Positions 9,286-16,964 of a stretch of DNA of 43,306 nt are shown one piece after another. The DNA lies in NCBI GenBank assembly GCA_913031595.1, contig CAJWCP010000012.1:1-43306 (forward strand), written 5' to 3'. Position numbers and translations under genes: made by a program. Under the pieces are notes generated by a model. It worked only from the letters and a program-made list of their open reading frames with translations, was not told the DNA's origin and did no database searches. The stretch is from an uncultured Flavobacteriales bacterium. Lineage in GTDB: Bacteria > Bacteroidota > Bacteroidia > Flavobacteriales > BACL11. How positions within the stretch are numbered: position 1 is the first letter of the stretch; each line of letters opens with the position of its first letter.

Positions 9286-10085
9286 TTTATTATTTTTTTA
9301 ATATAAGTAATGCTTTTTTGAATTAGCATTAATAATATAGGTATGAGTAACAATAATCCTATTTCTTTAAATAATTTTATATAATTCAATCTTTTTCCTA
9401 CAAGATCTGTTGTTATCTCTGCTCTTATAATAAAGTATATTAAAGTACAGGAGAATAGCATTATCATAATTTTAAATAATGATAAGGGAAAACTATTTTC
9501 TAAGAATTTTTTTAACGAAAAAGTATAATAGGAGAAAACAATAAATAATATTGAAAGCCCAATTATGTCTTCAAATGCATCCATTTTCTCATCTAGAAAA
9601 TCCCCTATTGTTAGATCAATTAATGTAAAGCATATTACTATAAAAAACACAGTATACATATGACTTACAAGATGCATGGCAAATGTTCTTTTTGATTTAT
9701 ATGAAAGTATACGTGTTATCATAGCAAAGGGAATGATAAGAAAAAAACAGTATGAGAAAGGGGATTTATTCATAACCCTAAATATAGGCTCTACAGGTTT
9801 TAATTTTTGGTTTTCTTGAATTAATTCTATCACACCAAGAGGATCTTTGTCTATATCTTGTTCGTTGCTAAATATATTTATAAATGCAACTAGTGATACG
9901 GCAACTATAAAAAGTTGTGCTGGAGATATGTATTTCTCTCTATTTCCTTCAATATAATGGTTAGAAACTACATGTGGGATTATAAGAAGATCTTTTAATG
10001 TGGGTATTATGCCTTTTTGTAGATTAAACGCTCGTAGTAAGCTTTTAATAAGTGTTACTATATTAAATTTTCTAGTGTCCTCCAT
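9282..10085 (-). CDS. DUF3667-like polytopic membrane protein lacking the usual zinc ribbon
   Basis: A 267-residue protein with about six membrane segments (near 52-72, 109-127, 136-160, 173-190, 203-222 and 238-256). The N-terminal pattern, an amphipathic stretch TLIKSLLRAFNLQKGIIPTL, then DLLIIPHVVSNHYIEGNREKYISPAQLF, strongly resembles DUF3667 proteins, where a tail-anchored 'Y..G.R..Y.sP...l' motif precedes the first membrane helix. DUF3667 proteins usually begin with a Cys-rich zinc ribbon; none is present here, and no upstream extension is available because the start lies inside the endonuclease gene (14-nt overlap). Function of DUF3667 is not established. Its place between a secreted nuclease and a secreted protease suggests an envelope role, by inference only. 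Confidence 0.65.
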   Translation of the reverse strand: MEDTRKFNIVTLIKSLLRAFNLQKGIIPTLKDLLIIPHVVSNHYIEGNREKYISPAQLFIVAVSLVAFINIFSNEQDIDKDPLGVIELIQENQKLKPVEPIFRVMNKSPFSYCFFLIIPFAMITRILSYKSKRTFAMHLVSHMYTVFFIVICFTLIDLTIGDFLDEKMDAFEDIIGLSILFIVFSYYTFSLKKFLENSFPLSLFKIMIMLFSCTLIYFIIRAEITTDLVGKRLNYIKLFKEIGLLLLIPILLMLIQKSITYIKKIIK

Positions 10086-10818
10086 AAATATTACTCTCTT
10101 TTTCTAATAGTTTCTCATCTCTATTATTTAATTTATAAAAGAAGTCTAATCCAGTTCTTTTTTCCAATTCTCTTATAGAAATGATATAATCATCTATTTC
10201 TCTTGTTATTTTCTTATTTGGCATAAGAAAAGCAATAGATTTTTTCCTTTGAATATCAATAAAGATTTTATAAAAATAGTTGGGTACAGGTAGGCTGTCA
10301 CCAACCCATCTAGTTATCTTTTTTGGATATTTCTCATGTATTGCTCCTGTTATTATTGCAACTGTATCATATTCTTTTACCCATTCCCTTATTTGAATTT
10401 CAATTTCCTTCCATGCGCCTCTATTAAAATTAGGTAATTGTGGAGATATGTTTGTCATAAAGAATGATTCAGACATACTGGTTTTATTATATGTCATATC
10501 GCCTGCTGGCACCATATGTCCTCTATCATAGCCAGACCCTTTAAAATCAGATAGACTTGCATCTCTACCATTAAGCTGTGGATCTTTACGAAAATCATTA
10601 GTTCTTTTTTGTGTCCCTAATTTATCTGGAGTTAAGTAGTGAATAGTCCATTCAGATAATTTATATTCCTCACAAAATGATATAGAATAGTAATTATAGT
10701 GTATTATTTCCCCACAATTAGAAGTTGGCATGTAATCTTCGTAATTTTTTAAATCTAATGACTGAGTAAAACAAATTACAGGGTTTATAAACAATAAGAT
10801 CAAGCTTATACTCTTCAT
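10072..10818 (-). CDS. Secreted DNA/RNA non-specific endonuclease (NUC1/Serratia type)
   Basis: A beta-beta-alpha metal nuclease of 248 residues with an N-terminal signal peptide (MKSISLILLFINPVICFTQ). The catalytic signature D98-R-G-H101-M is present (YDRGHMVPAGDM), followed by the metal-binding region MTNISPQLPNFNRGAWKEIE, where NISPQ..N and the following Trp/Glu are typical of the family, and by VAIITGAIHEKYPKKI. These enzymes hydrolyse DNA and RNA without sequence specificity, using a Mg2+-bound Asn and the general-base His. I place the start at ATG 10818. The longer frame beginning with TTG at 10827 would lie inside the -7 box. First gene of an operon with the DUF3667 and MORN/protease genes, overlapping the former by 14 nt. 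Expected in periplasm or outside the cell, for nucleic-acid scavenging or defence. Confidence 0.88.
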   Translation of the reverse strand: MKSISLILLFINPVICFTQSLDLKNYEDYMPTSNCGEIIHYNYYSISFCEEYKLSEWTIHYLTPDKLGTQKRTNDFRKDPQLNGRDASLSDFKGSGYDRGHMVPAGDMTYNKTSMSESFFMTNISPQLPNFNRGAWKEIEIQIREWVKEYDTVAIITGAIHEKYPKKITRWVGDSLPVPNYFYKIFIDIQRKKSIAFLMPNKKITREIDDYIISIRELEKRTGLDFFYKLNNRDEKLLEKESNIYGGH

Positions 10819-10824
10819 ATTGGT

Positions 10825-10832
10825 CAAATATA
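10825..10832 (-). promoter_or_regulatory. -7 box (TATATTTG) of the endonuclease operon
   Basis: Minus-strand TATATTTG matches TAnnTTTG exactly and ends 6 nt before ATG 10818, predicting a leader of only a few bases. It decides the start codon of the endonuclease gene, since the alternative TTG at 10827 would be upstream of transcription. No clear -33 box was found. Confidence 0.5.
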
Positions 10833-10856
10833 AAGCTTGTGGAATAATTACTTAAA

Positions 10857-11012
10857 TCATTTTGTTTTATTTTTTAACCTTATCTTTAATACTTCACATG
10901 CTATTAGATATTCTCTATTCTTTTTCTTCTTGTAAGAATTTCTGTAGGCGATTAATTGAGGTATTGTTAATACTGCACAGAATTGTATTAGATCTATATA
11001 AGAGCTTCCCAT
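10857..11012 (-). CDS. Possible small protein (51 aa), unrecognised
   Basis: An ATG-initiated frame of 51 codons plus TGA. Its ATG starts one base after the TAA of the SIMPL gene on the same strand, the spacing seen in translationally coupled pairs. The product begins MGSSYIDLIQFCAVLTIPQL, with a mildly hydrophobic first half (residues 5-22), and is strongly basic in the second half (YKKKKNREYL and KIRLKNKTK). No family is recognised. A short basic protein with an amphipathic N terminus could be a membrane-associated peptide or simply a chance frame in AT-rich DNA. Supported only by position and codon content, so confidence is low. Confidence 0.35.
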   Translation of the reverse strand: MGSSYIDLIQFCAVLTIPQLIAYRNSYKKKKNREYLIACEVLKIRLKNKTK

Positions 11013-11013
11013 A

Positions 11014-11778
11014 TTAATCTATTTCAAATCTTTGTTTAACATTTACAAATGCTGTTTTTTCTTTATTTAAGGTGTTTAAGGTTCCTCCCCAAGAGAATTC
11101 ATCATTTGAATTTTTTCCTAGTATTTGAAAAACTCCAATACTAGTTTCTAATAGTTCACCTAGCTCTCCTCCTCCTCCTTCAATAGCTGTATTTGCCCTT
11201 AAGAGTCCATCTTCAGCAGCTGCTTGTATCATTTCAATTTTCAATTCTCCTAATTTGGTATAATAATACTTTGGAGGGTAAGACGATATAATTACATTCT
11301 TTTCAATTAAATCGGTTACCTCATTTGAGACGCGTTCTATTAAATCAACATTCTGAGATGATATTTCTAAATCTTGAGATAATATAAATCCATTAAATAT
11401 CATCTCACTATCTACTTTATCACCTTCATTATTGTATTTGCTCTTTTTTTTATAATCTTTTTGAATATCGATTGATTTGAAAGTTATTTCTTTTTCTAGT
11501 ACTCCTTTTAAAATAAAGAATTCTTTAATTGTTTCTCTATCTTTTTTGATTTGATTGTAAGCTTTTTTAAGATCCATGTCTTTTTTGATAAAAGATGCTT
11601 TCCAGACAATTAGATCAGAAGTAAAATTCATAGATGTTGATCCTGTAACGCTTATATCATCTTTGTTGTCTTTAGATAGATAATACATACTACTTTTAAT
11701 AATTCCTACTGATGAAGCTATAGATACTGAAAGTACAATGGCTCCAGCTAGAATCCAATACGATTTAATGTTTTTCAT
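11014..11778 (-). CDS. SIMPL domain (DUF541) protein, membrane-anchored
   Basis: A 254-residue protein with an N-terminal membrane segment (residues 8-28) and then a SIMPL/DUF541 domain. Signs of the family are ISVTGSTSMNFTSDLIVWKASF at the start of the domain, an alternating Lys/Glu helix (LKKAYNQIKKDRETIKEF), and the C-terminal pair of a helix LKIEMIQAAAEDGLLRANT and a conserved strand region GELLETSIGVFQI. SIMPL proteins are periplasmic or surface proteins often linked to envelope stress; the biochemical activity is unknown. It is not overlapped with the endonuclease operon and no -7 box is obvious upstream. A small possible gene starts 1 bp after its stop. Confidence 0.8.
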   Translation of the reverse strand: MKNIKSYWILAGAIVLSVSIASSVGIIKSSMYYLSKDNKDDISVTGSTSMNFTSDLIVWKASFIKKDMDLKKAYNQIKKDRETIKEFFILKGVLEKEITFKSIDIQKDYKKKSKYNNEGDKVDSEMIFNGFILSQDLEISSQNVDLIERVSNEVTDLIEKNVIISSYPPKYYYTKLGELKIEMIQAAAEDGLLRANTAIEGGGGELGELLETSIGVFQILGKNSNDEFSWGGTLNTLNKEKTAFVNVKQRFEID

Positions 11779-11823
11779 GGTTTTTTTGTTTTTTATTAAT
11801 AAATAAGTTTAGTCTTTAAGAAG

Positions 11824-11874
11824 AAATTTTAGCGGTAAGTTAACTCCACCCAATTAATTTACCGCTAAAAATTT
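11824..11874. repeat. 15-bp inverted repeat with 20-nt loop
   Basis: Left arm AAATTTTAGCGGTAA (11824-11838), right arm TTACCGCTAAAAATTT (11859-11874) with one extra A. The arms are unusually GC-containing for this gap. The 20-nt loop and the lack of a T-run make it atypical for a Rho-independent terminator. A regulatory hairpin or the remnant of a small element are equally possible. Confidence 0.55.
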
Positions 11875-11927
11875 CCTTTGTAAGTCGTAGGATAATAACA
11901 TCGTTTATTATCTATGTGACTTGTATA

Positions 11928-11947
11928 AATTATGCATAATTATGCAT
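11928..11947. repeat. Two perfect head-to-tail copies of AATTATGCAT
   Basis: The 10-bp unit AATTATGCAT occurs twice with no spacer, so the two copies lie on the same face of the helix. Each contains the palindrome ATGCAT. Could be a paired operator; no known regulator is implied. Confidence 0.6.
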
Positions 11948-12266
11948 GAAATTTATTATCTCATCGTAATAAATCTAGCTATACATTCTAATTTTATATT
12001 ATTAGAGTGTTATGCTAATAAAACCTGCTTTTTAATAGAGGTTTAGTAAAATCTTTTTTTGTTTAGTTTGTCTTATTTTGAAGGTGGTCAAAATAGTTAG
12101 ACATGAAAAACTAAAAAATTCCCGAAATAAACGGATTACGAATTTAATTAGCTAATGCAATAGTTTGACATAATGCATCATTGCACTTTTAAACAGAGTT
12201 ATTAACAGTTGAACTAAGAGTTAGGTTTATTTTAAATATGTCAAATAATTCTTTTCTCTATGAATT

Positions 12267-13280
12267 TTATTCTGCGGTTTTTATTCCCATCAATTCCACA
12301 TCAAATATTAGTGTAGCATTTGGAGGTATGACTCCTCCTGCTCCTCTTGCTCCGTATGCTAAAGTTGGAGGAATAATGAAGGTTGCTTTCCCTCCTACTT
12401 TTAATAAAGCTATACCTTCATCCCATCCAGGAATTACTCTTCCTTGTCCTAAAGGAAAATCAATAGGCTGGTTTCTGTCATGTGATGAGTCGAATTTAGT
12501 TCCATCAGTTAATTTGCCTGTATAATGTACAGAAACTATGTCTCCATTTTTAGCTTGTGGGCCCTCTCCTTCTTCAATCATAAAATATGATAATCCGCTT
12601 TCTGTAGTTGTTGCTCCTTTTGTTAATTCTTCTAACATAGCTTGCATTTTTGCATTTTTTTCTTCTTCAGCCTTTTTTGCTGCTTCTTGAGCCTTATTAA
12701 ATGTTTCTGCTGCATCAAATGATTTAGCAGTTTCTCCTTTTCTTATAATTGTAATAGAGTTTATGATGTCATTTTGCTGTATTGAGTCAACAACATCTTG
12801 CCCTTCCACTACACTTCCAAATACTGAGTGTTTCCCATCTAGCCATGGAGTTTCTTTATGTGTGATAAAAAATTGTGATCCATTTGTTCCAGGACCTGCG
12901 TTAGCCATAGATAATATTCCTGGCCCATCGTGTTTTAAATCAGGATGAAACTCATCGCTAAAACTATATCCTGGACTTCCTGATCCTGTTCCGTCTGGAC
13001 AACCTCCTTGTATCATAAAGTCAGCTATTACTCTATGAAATTTTAATCCATCATAATATGGTACTCCTTTATCTTTTGCTGAATTCTCTAAGGTTCCTTC
13101 AGCTAATCCTACAAAATTTGCTACTGTAAGAGGTGTTTTTTCGTGCTCTAATTTTATTAAGATTTCTCCTTTTGTTGTGTTTATTTTTGCGTACATACCG
13201 TTTTCTATATTTAAATTATTATTTGTCTGATTATTTTGCGTTATTACTAATGCTATTATTGCGAAAATTATCTCTTTCAT
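12267..13280 (-). CDS. Bifunctional peptidyl-prolyl isomerase: cyclophilin domain fused to FKBP domain
   Basis: A 337-residue protein carrying two unrelated PPIase folds. Residues about 28-185 are cyclophilin-type, with the diagnostic [39 protein letters not shown] and LDGKHSVFG segments (active-site Arg in FHRV). A charged, alanine-rich helix (about 190-225) links to an FKBP domain (about 228-335) with [39 protein letters not shown] and [13 protein letters not shown]. The N-terminal hydrophobic stretch ([12 protein letters not shown]) looks like a short signal peptide, so it probably folds proteins in the envelope. It starts 8 bp after the DHH phosphoesterase gene. A link to gliding-type PPIases (GldI) is possible by context in related bacteria, but GldI has only an FKBP domain, so I do not use that name. 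Confidence 0.93.
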   Translation of the reverse strand: MKEIIFAIIALVITQNNQTNNNLNIENGMYAKINTTKGEILIKLEHEKTPLTVANFVGLAEGTLENSAKDKGVPYYDGLKFHRVIADFMIQGGCPDGTGSGSPGYSFSDEFHPDLKHDGPGILSMANAGPGTNGSQFFITHKETPWLDGKHSVFGSVVEGQDVVDSIQQNDIINSITIIRKGETAKSFDAAETFNKAQEAAKKAEEEKNAKMQAMLEELTKGATTTESGLSYFMIEEGEGPQAKNGDIVSVHYTGKLTDGTKFDSSHDRNQPIDFPLGQGRVIPGWDEGIALLKVGGKATFIIPPTLAYGARGAGGVIPPNATLIFDVELMGIKTAE

Positions 13281-13288
13281 TATTATTT

Positions 13289-14293
13289 TTATTTAAGGTT
13301 ATTTATTATATTTTCTAATTCTTTAATTGTTTCATTTACAGATACTTTAGATATTCCACCTGCAGCATTAATATGCCCTCCTCCATTAAAATATTTTTTT
13401 GCTATTTCATTTACTTTTATATTTCCTTTTGAACGTAATGATAATTTTACAATCCCCTCTTTTTCAGTTATAAATGCTGCAAATTTAATATTCTTAATAG
13501 ATAAACAATAATTTACAAACCCTTCTGTATCTCCTTTTTGAAAATTAAATTCTTTTAATTCTTTTGCATTTAACGAAATTATAGCAGCATTATTTTCAGG
13601 ATATAGAAGTAATTTTTTATTTAAACAATATCCTAATAATGCTATTCTAGCAGATGATGTATTGTCATAGATAAGATCATGTATTTTAGCATTTTCAGCT
13701 CCTAATTGAATTAATGCTGAAATAATATCATGTGTTCTTGATGTGGTAGATGGATATTTAAAACTTCCTGTATCTGTCATTATTCCTACATATAAGCACT
13801 CTGCAATATTTTTATTTAGTAAACCTTTTTCTCCTATTTTTTCGATAATTTCAAATACTAATTCTGCTGTTGAAGATGACTTTTTATCTGAGAATATAAT
13901 ATCAGCAATATTTAAATCAGGATCTTCGTGATGATCAATTAATATTTTCTTCGAATTAGAAGAAGTTACAATATTCGCATAGTTTGACAATCTATTAGCT
14001 TGATTAAGATCCATCATAAAGATAAGATCTGATTCTTTTGTAATTTCTTCAGCTTTTTCTTTATTATCATCATACGCTATTACATTTTTTGTGCCTGGTA
14101 ACCATTTTAAAAAATAAGCATAATCATCTGGAGTAATTACATGTGCTTGATGCCCTAACTCTTTTAATAAGTGATAGATTGCTAATGAAGATCCTATAGC
14201 ATCACCGTCAGCTCCTTTGTGAGTAGTAATAACTATTTTTTTAGGAGAATTTAAAATCTCTTTAAGATCTTTAATTTGACTTTTCATAGGCAT
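13289..14293 (-). CDS. nrnA: DHH/DHHA1 phosphoesterase (bifunctional oligoribonuclease/pAp phosphatase NrnA-like)
   Basis: A 334-residue two-domain DHH phosphoesterase. Motif I is [15 protein letters not shown] (residues 22-36), motif II is IFMMDLNQ (D95), motif III is the namesake LIDHH (D120-H121-H122), and the DHHA1 domain ends with the substrate-binding [10 protein letters not shown] (H307). NrnA enzymes degrade 2-5-nt RNA and dephosphorylate 3'-phosphoadenosine 5'-phosphate in the cytoplasm. Two starts are possible: ATG 14293 or ATG 14287 (third codon). The -7 box at 14295-14302 favours the latter, because transcription would begin at about 14291. Co-transcribed with the cyclophilin-FKBP gene (8 bp apart), divergent from ndk. 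The same order (ndk, NrnA-like, PPIase) is common in Flavobacteriales, from general knowledge. Confidence 0.9.
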   Translation of the reverse strand: MPMKSQIKDLKEILNSPKKIVITTHKGADGDAIGSSLAIYHLLKELGHQAHVITPDDYAYFLKWLPGTKNVIAYDDNKEKAEEITKESDLIFMMDLNQANRLSNYANIVTSSNSKKILIDHHEDPDLNIADIIFSDKKSSSTAELVFEIIEKIGEKGLLNKNIAECLYVGIMTDTGSFKYPSTTSRTHDIISALIQLGAENAKIHDLIYDNTSSARIALLGYCLNKKLLLYPENNAAIISLNAKELKEFNFQKGDTEGFVNYCLSIKNIKFAAFITEKEGIVKLSLRSKGNIKVNEIAKKYFNGGGHINAAGGISKVSVNETIKELENIINNLK

Positions 14294-14294
14294 G

Positions 14295-14302
14295 CAAAAA
14301 TA
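14295..14302 (-). promoter_or_regulatory. -7 box (TATTTTTG) for the nrnA-PPIase operon
   Basis: Minus-strand TATTTTTG matches TAnnTTTG. It ends one base from ATG 14293, which would put the first ATG at or before the transcription start and makes ATG 14287 the likelier start, on a nearly leaderless message. Confidence 0.5.
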
Positions 14303-14370
14303 ACAAAAGAAATTATAGCTATCATGATAATAATTTCTAATTTTACCATCCTTAAATAAAAATTAATACT

Positions 14371-14787
14371 ATGGGAAATATTACTTTTACAATGATTAAG
14401 CCAGAAGCTGTTGAGGCAGGATATACTGGAGCTATACTTAGTAGAATTGAATCAGAAGGATTTAGAATTGTTGCTATGAAGAAAGTTCATTTAACACCTG
14501 AGAGAGCAGGCAATTTTTATGCTATACATAAAGAGCGCCCTTTTTATAATGAATTAGTTGAATATATGTCTGGAGGGCCAATTATTGCTGCTATATTAGA
14601 AAAAGATAATGCAGTGGCTGATTTTAGATTACTGATTGGAGCAACTAATCCTGCAGAGGCAGAAGAAGGTACTATAAGGGCAGAATTTGCTGAAAGCTTA
14701 TCAAAGAATGCTGTACATGGTTCTGATTCAGATGAAAATGCAATTATTGAAGCTGATTTCCATTTTTCACATGCAGAAAGATTTTAA
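14371..14787 (+). CDS. ndk: Nucleoside diphosphate kinase
   Basis: A 138-residue enzyme of normal length for the family. It transfers the gamma-phosphate of ATP to nucleoside diphosphates through a phosphohistidine. Diagnostic parts are the N-terminal [10 protein letters not shown], the [18 protein letters not shown] segment, [18 protein letters not shown], the nucleotide-binding R[21 protein letters not shown], and the active-site histidine H116 in NAVHGSDS. The start ATG 14371 is the only sensible one. The gene is divergent from nrnA and converges on the DUF721 gene with a 2-bp gap, so both ends are tightly bounded. A near-consensus TAATTTTA at 14338-14345 could be its -7 box. Confidence 0.97.
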   Translation: MGNITFTMIKPEAVEAGYTGAILSRIESEGFRIVAMKKVHLTPERAGNFYAIHKERPFYNELVEYMSGGPIIAAILEKDNAVADFRLLIGATNPAEAEEGTIRAEFAESLSKNAVHGSDSDENAIIEADFHFSHAERF

Positions 14788-14789
14788 TC

Positions 14790-15080
14790 TTATTTCAAGA
14801 TTATTTCTTTAATTATTTCCTTCCCTAATTTATTATTTACTTTAGTAATAATATTTGTTTTTTGATATGAAAGTTCATTTCTTAAGACGGCAGACTTTAA
14901 TTTTATTATTAGTTTGCCATTGCTGATTATTATATCATTAATATATTTATTAAGCTTCTCGCCTATTACTTCTTTACATATATTCAATGCATCTAGTTCA
15001 TCTAGTTTTTTTGCTAATTTCGGATTCCTCATTAACTTCCTAACAATATCCCCTATAATATTTGTGTTATCTCTTTTCAT
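14790..15080 (-). CDS. DUF721 (DciA-like) protein
   Basis: A 96-residue protein of the DUF721 family, recognised by the N-terminal IGDIVRKLMRNPKLAKKLDELDA, then a W-less version of the strand region CKEVIGEKLNKYINDIIISNGKLIIKLKSAVLRNELSYQK and the C-terminal NNKLGKEIIKEIIL. DUF721 contains DciA, the ancestral loader of the replicative helicase DnaB. Short bacteroidotal DUF721 proteins next to recF are likely related, but whether this one loads helicase is inferred. It overlaps the end of recF by 14 nt on the same strand, so the two are translated from one message. Confidence 0.85.
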   Translation of the reverse strand: MKRDNTNIIGDIVRKLMRNPKLAKKLDELDALNICKEVIGEKLNKYINDIIISNGKLIIKLKSAVLRNELSYQKTNIITKVNNKLGKEIIKEIILK

Positions 15081-16176
15081 TTACAAGCTTTCCATTTTCT
15101 ATAAAGAAAATATTATAAGGTATTTGCGCCTTATTTAATATATTATTTATTCTTTCTTTATGAGTATCTGTAATAAATACTTGTCCAAATACATTCTCAT
15201 TTACTAATGTTATTAATTTTAAGACTCTTTGATCATCTAGTTTGTCAAATATGTCATCTAGCAATAATATTGGCTTAAAACCAGTTTGCTTTTTTATAAA
15301 CTCAAATTGCGCAAGTTTTAATGCTATTAAGAAAGATTTTTGTTGACCTTGTGATCCTATTTTTTTTATAGGATGGTCATTCATTTCAAAAATTATATCA
15401 TCTTTATGTATACCATATTGAGTATAGTTGCTTGCCCTATCTTGGTATAATGATTCTTTTAATAGTTGTTTGTAATCTTGATTAGTAAGTTGTGATTTAA
15501 AATTAAGATCTACTTTTTCTTTTCCTCCTGAAATATCGGTGTAATATTTATTAAACACTGGTACTAAATTTTTTAAAAACTCTGTACGCTCTGTGTGAAT
15601 TATGTTTGCTAATTCTCTTAATGGAGTATCAAAAGCATCTAATGTAATTTGATCAAAATAATTACCTTCTGAGAATTGCTTTAATAGGGAGTTTCTTTGT
15701 TTTAATGTCTTATTATGTTGAATAAGGATCTGGAGATAAGATCTTTTATATTGAGCTATACTACTGTCAAGATACTTTCTTCGAACATCACTCCCCTCTA
15801 GTATTAAATTACTATCTGTTGGAGAAATAATTACAATAGGGAATTTCCCTATATGTTCTGAGAACCTTTTATATTTTTTTTGATTATATTTAATCGATTT
15901 ACCTTTTTCTATGCTAATATTACATTGAATTTCATCATCATTTTCATCTTTTTTAAAGATTCCTTTTAACATAAAATAATCTTTATCAAATTGTATATTT
16001 TGTGAATCTATATGATTAAAATAACTTTTAGTCTGTGAGAGATAGTGAATTGCATCTAATATGTTTGTTTTTCCGGCTCCATTATTCCCAACAAAACATA
16101 TAATTTGTTCATTAAAAGAAAATTTACTGTCTTTATGATTTTTAAATTGACGTAATTGTAATTCTTTTAGATGCAA
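15067..16176 (-). CDS. recF: DNA replication and repair protein RecF
   Basis: A 369-residue SMC-like ATPase. The N-terminal strand LKELQLRQFKNHKDSKFSF is typical of RecF. Walker A is G30-N-N-G-A-G-K-T37, the signature region is IGSQGQQKSFLIALKLAQFE, and Walker B is PILLLDDIFDKLD, with a D-loop ending VLKLI. RecF binds single/double-strand DNA junctions and loads RecA with RecO/RecR at gaps. No ATG lies in frame near the conserved N terminus, so the start is TTG at 16176 with HLKELQL following directly. Downstream partner is the DUF721 gene. The divergent neighbour is a TPR protein 101 bp away. Confidence 0.95.
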   Translation of the reverse strand: MHLKELQLRQFKNHKDSKFSFNEQIICFVGNNGAGKTNILDAIHYLSQTKSYFNHIDSQNIQFDKDYFMLKGIFKKDENDDEIQCNISIEKGKSIKYNQKKYKRFSEHIGKFPIVIISPTDSNLILEGSDVRRKYLDSSIAQYKRSYLQILIQHNKTLKQRNSLLKQFSEGNYFDQITLDAFDTPLRELANIIHTERTEFLKNLVPVFNKYYTDISGGKEKVDLNFKSQLTNQDYKQLLKESLYQDRASNYTQYGIHKDDIIFEMNDHPIKKIGSQGQQKSFLIALKLAQFEFIKKQTGFKPILLLDDIFDKLDDQRVLKLITLVNENVFGQVFITDTHKERINNILNKAQIPYNIFFIENGKLVNEKR

Positions 16177-16249
16177 GATGTAAGATTTTAAATTTTTTAT
16201 AAGTTGAGAACAATCTGAAAAAGAAAAGAGATTAATTTTTAAAAAATCT

Positions 16250-16257
16250 TATCTTTG
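16250..16257 (+). promoter_or_regulatory. -7 box (TATCTTTG) upstream of the TPR-ribH operon
   Basis: TATCTTTG matches TAnnTTTG and lies 20 nt upstream of ATG 16278, giving a short leader. The intergenic region is shared with recF, which has no comparable box on the minus strand. No good -33 box. Confidence 0.5.
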
Positions 16258-16277
16258 TGCTCCAAAAATAAGATTAA

Positions 16278-16958
16278 ATGGCTAAAAAAACGAATAAAAT
16301 TGATGATCAATTTCAGCAAGTTGAAGAAACACTGACAAAAACTGAACAGTTTATAGAAAATAATCAGAAAAATCTTTTGCGTATTGTTACAATAGTAGTT
16401 GGTCTTATAGCATTAGTTTTTGGTGTTCAGAATCTATATTTAAAGCCTTTAGAGAAAGAAGCTAATGTAGAAATGTATATGGCAGAAATATATTTCCAAA
16501 AGGATTCTTTTAATTTAGCTCTTGAAGGCGATGGACAATACCTAGGGTTTTTAGATATTGCTGATGAATATGGATTGACTAACGCAGGTGAGCTTGCTAA
16601 TTATTATGCTGGAATTTGCTATTTAAACATGTCAGATTATGATAATGCAATAGAGTATTTAAGTCAATATTCTTCTGACGATATTATATTATCTTCTTTA
16701 GCATTAGGATGTATAGGGGATGCATATGTAGAACTTGGAGACTTAGATGAAGGATTAGATTATTATGAGGATGCTGTTAATAATAGCGATAATAAATTTA
16801 CTAAACCTAAATATATGCTTAAAGCGGCAATGATCCATGAGCATAATGGAGATTATGATAAAGCTATAGATCTTTATAAGGAACTTCAATTAAATTTTAA
16901 ATCATCTCCTGAAGCTGCAGGAATAGAAAGATATATCTCAAGAGCTGAGAATAGATAA
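16278..16958 (+). CDS. Membrane-anchored TPR protein
   Basis: A 226-residue protein. An N-terminal cytoplasmic segment (FQQVEETLTKTEQFIENNQK) leads to one membrane helix (about 36-55, LRIVTIVVGLIALVFGVQNL). The rest is tetratricopeptide-like: LANYYAGICYLNMSDYDNAIEYLSQY (about 113-140), ALGCIGDAYVELGDLDEGLDYYEDA and a third unit ending IDLYKELQLNF. The arrangement resembles the YfgM/BepA-type 'tetratricopeptide repeat-like domain' proteins that sit at the Sec translocon or bind envelope folding factors. That specific role is inferred. It is followed 6 bp later by ribH, an order seen often in Flavobacteriales. Confidence 0.85.
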   Translation: MAKKTNKIDDQFQQVEETLTKTEQFIENNQKNLLRIVTIVVGLIALVFGVQNLYLKPLEKEANVEMYMAEIYFQKDSFNLALEGDGQYLGFLDIADEYGLTNAGELANYYAGICYLNMSDYDNAIEYLSQYSSDDIILSSLALGCIGDAYVELGDLDEGLDYYEDAVNNSDNKFTKPKYMLKAAMIHEHNGDYDKAIDLYKELQLNFKSSPEAAGIERYISRAENR

Positions 16959-16964
16959 ACAACA

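Larger units (their letters stand above)
11779..12266. other. 488-bp gene-free gap with inverted and tandem repeats
   Basis: No open frame of credible composition was found between the SIMPL gene and the PPIase gene. The interval is AT-rich and holds a 15-bp inverted repeat (11824-11874), a 10-bp tandem duplication (11928-11947) and two TAATGCA copies (12153 and 12171). It could hold the SIMPL promoter and the terminator of the PPIase gene, but neither has a canonical motif. Confidence 0.5.

Noticed and set aside
11920-11955. Possible dif site at the ATGCAT repeats (near xerD in the same window)
   Set aside because: A dif site needs two 11-bp arms with a 6-bp centre; the repeat here is a direct 10-bp duplication and the arms do not match known consensus.
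12130-12160. Match between GGATTAC at 12132 and 8280 as att-like direct repeats
   Set aside because: Only seven bases agree and the flanks diverge, so it is likely chance.
12238-12525. Plus-strand frame opposite the FKBP domain
   Set aside because: It is a shadow of the antisense FKBP coding sequence; the product is low in recognisable structure.
16177-16277. FMN riboswitch upstream of the ribH operon
   Set aside because: The 101-bp divergent gap has a promoter and no RFN-like conserved blocks or pairing.
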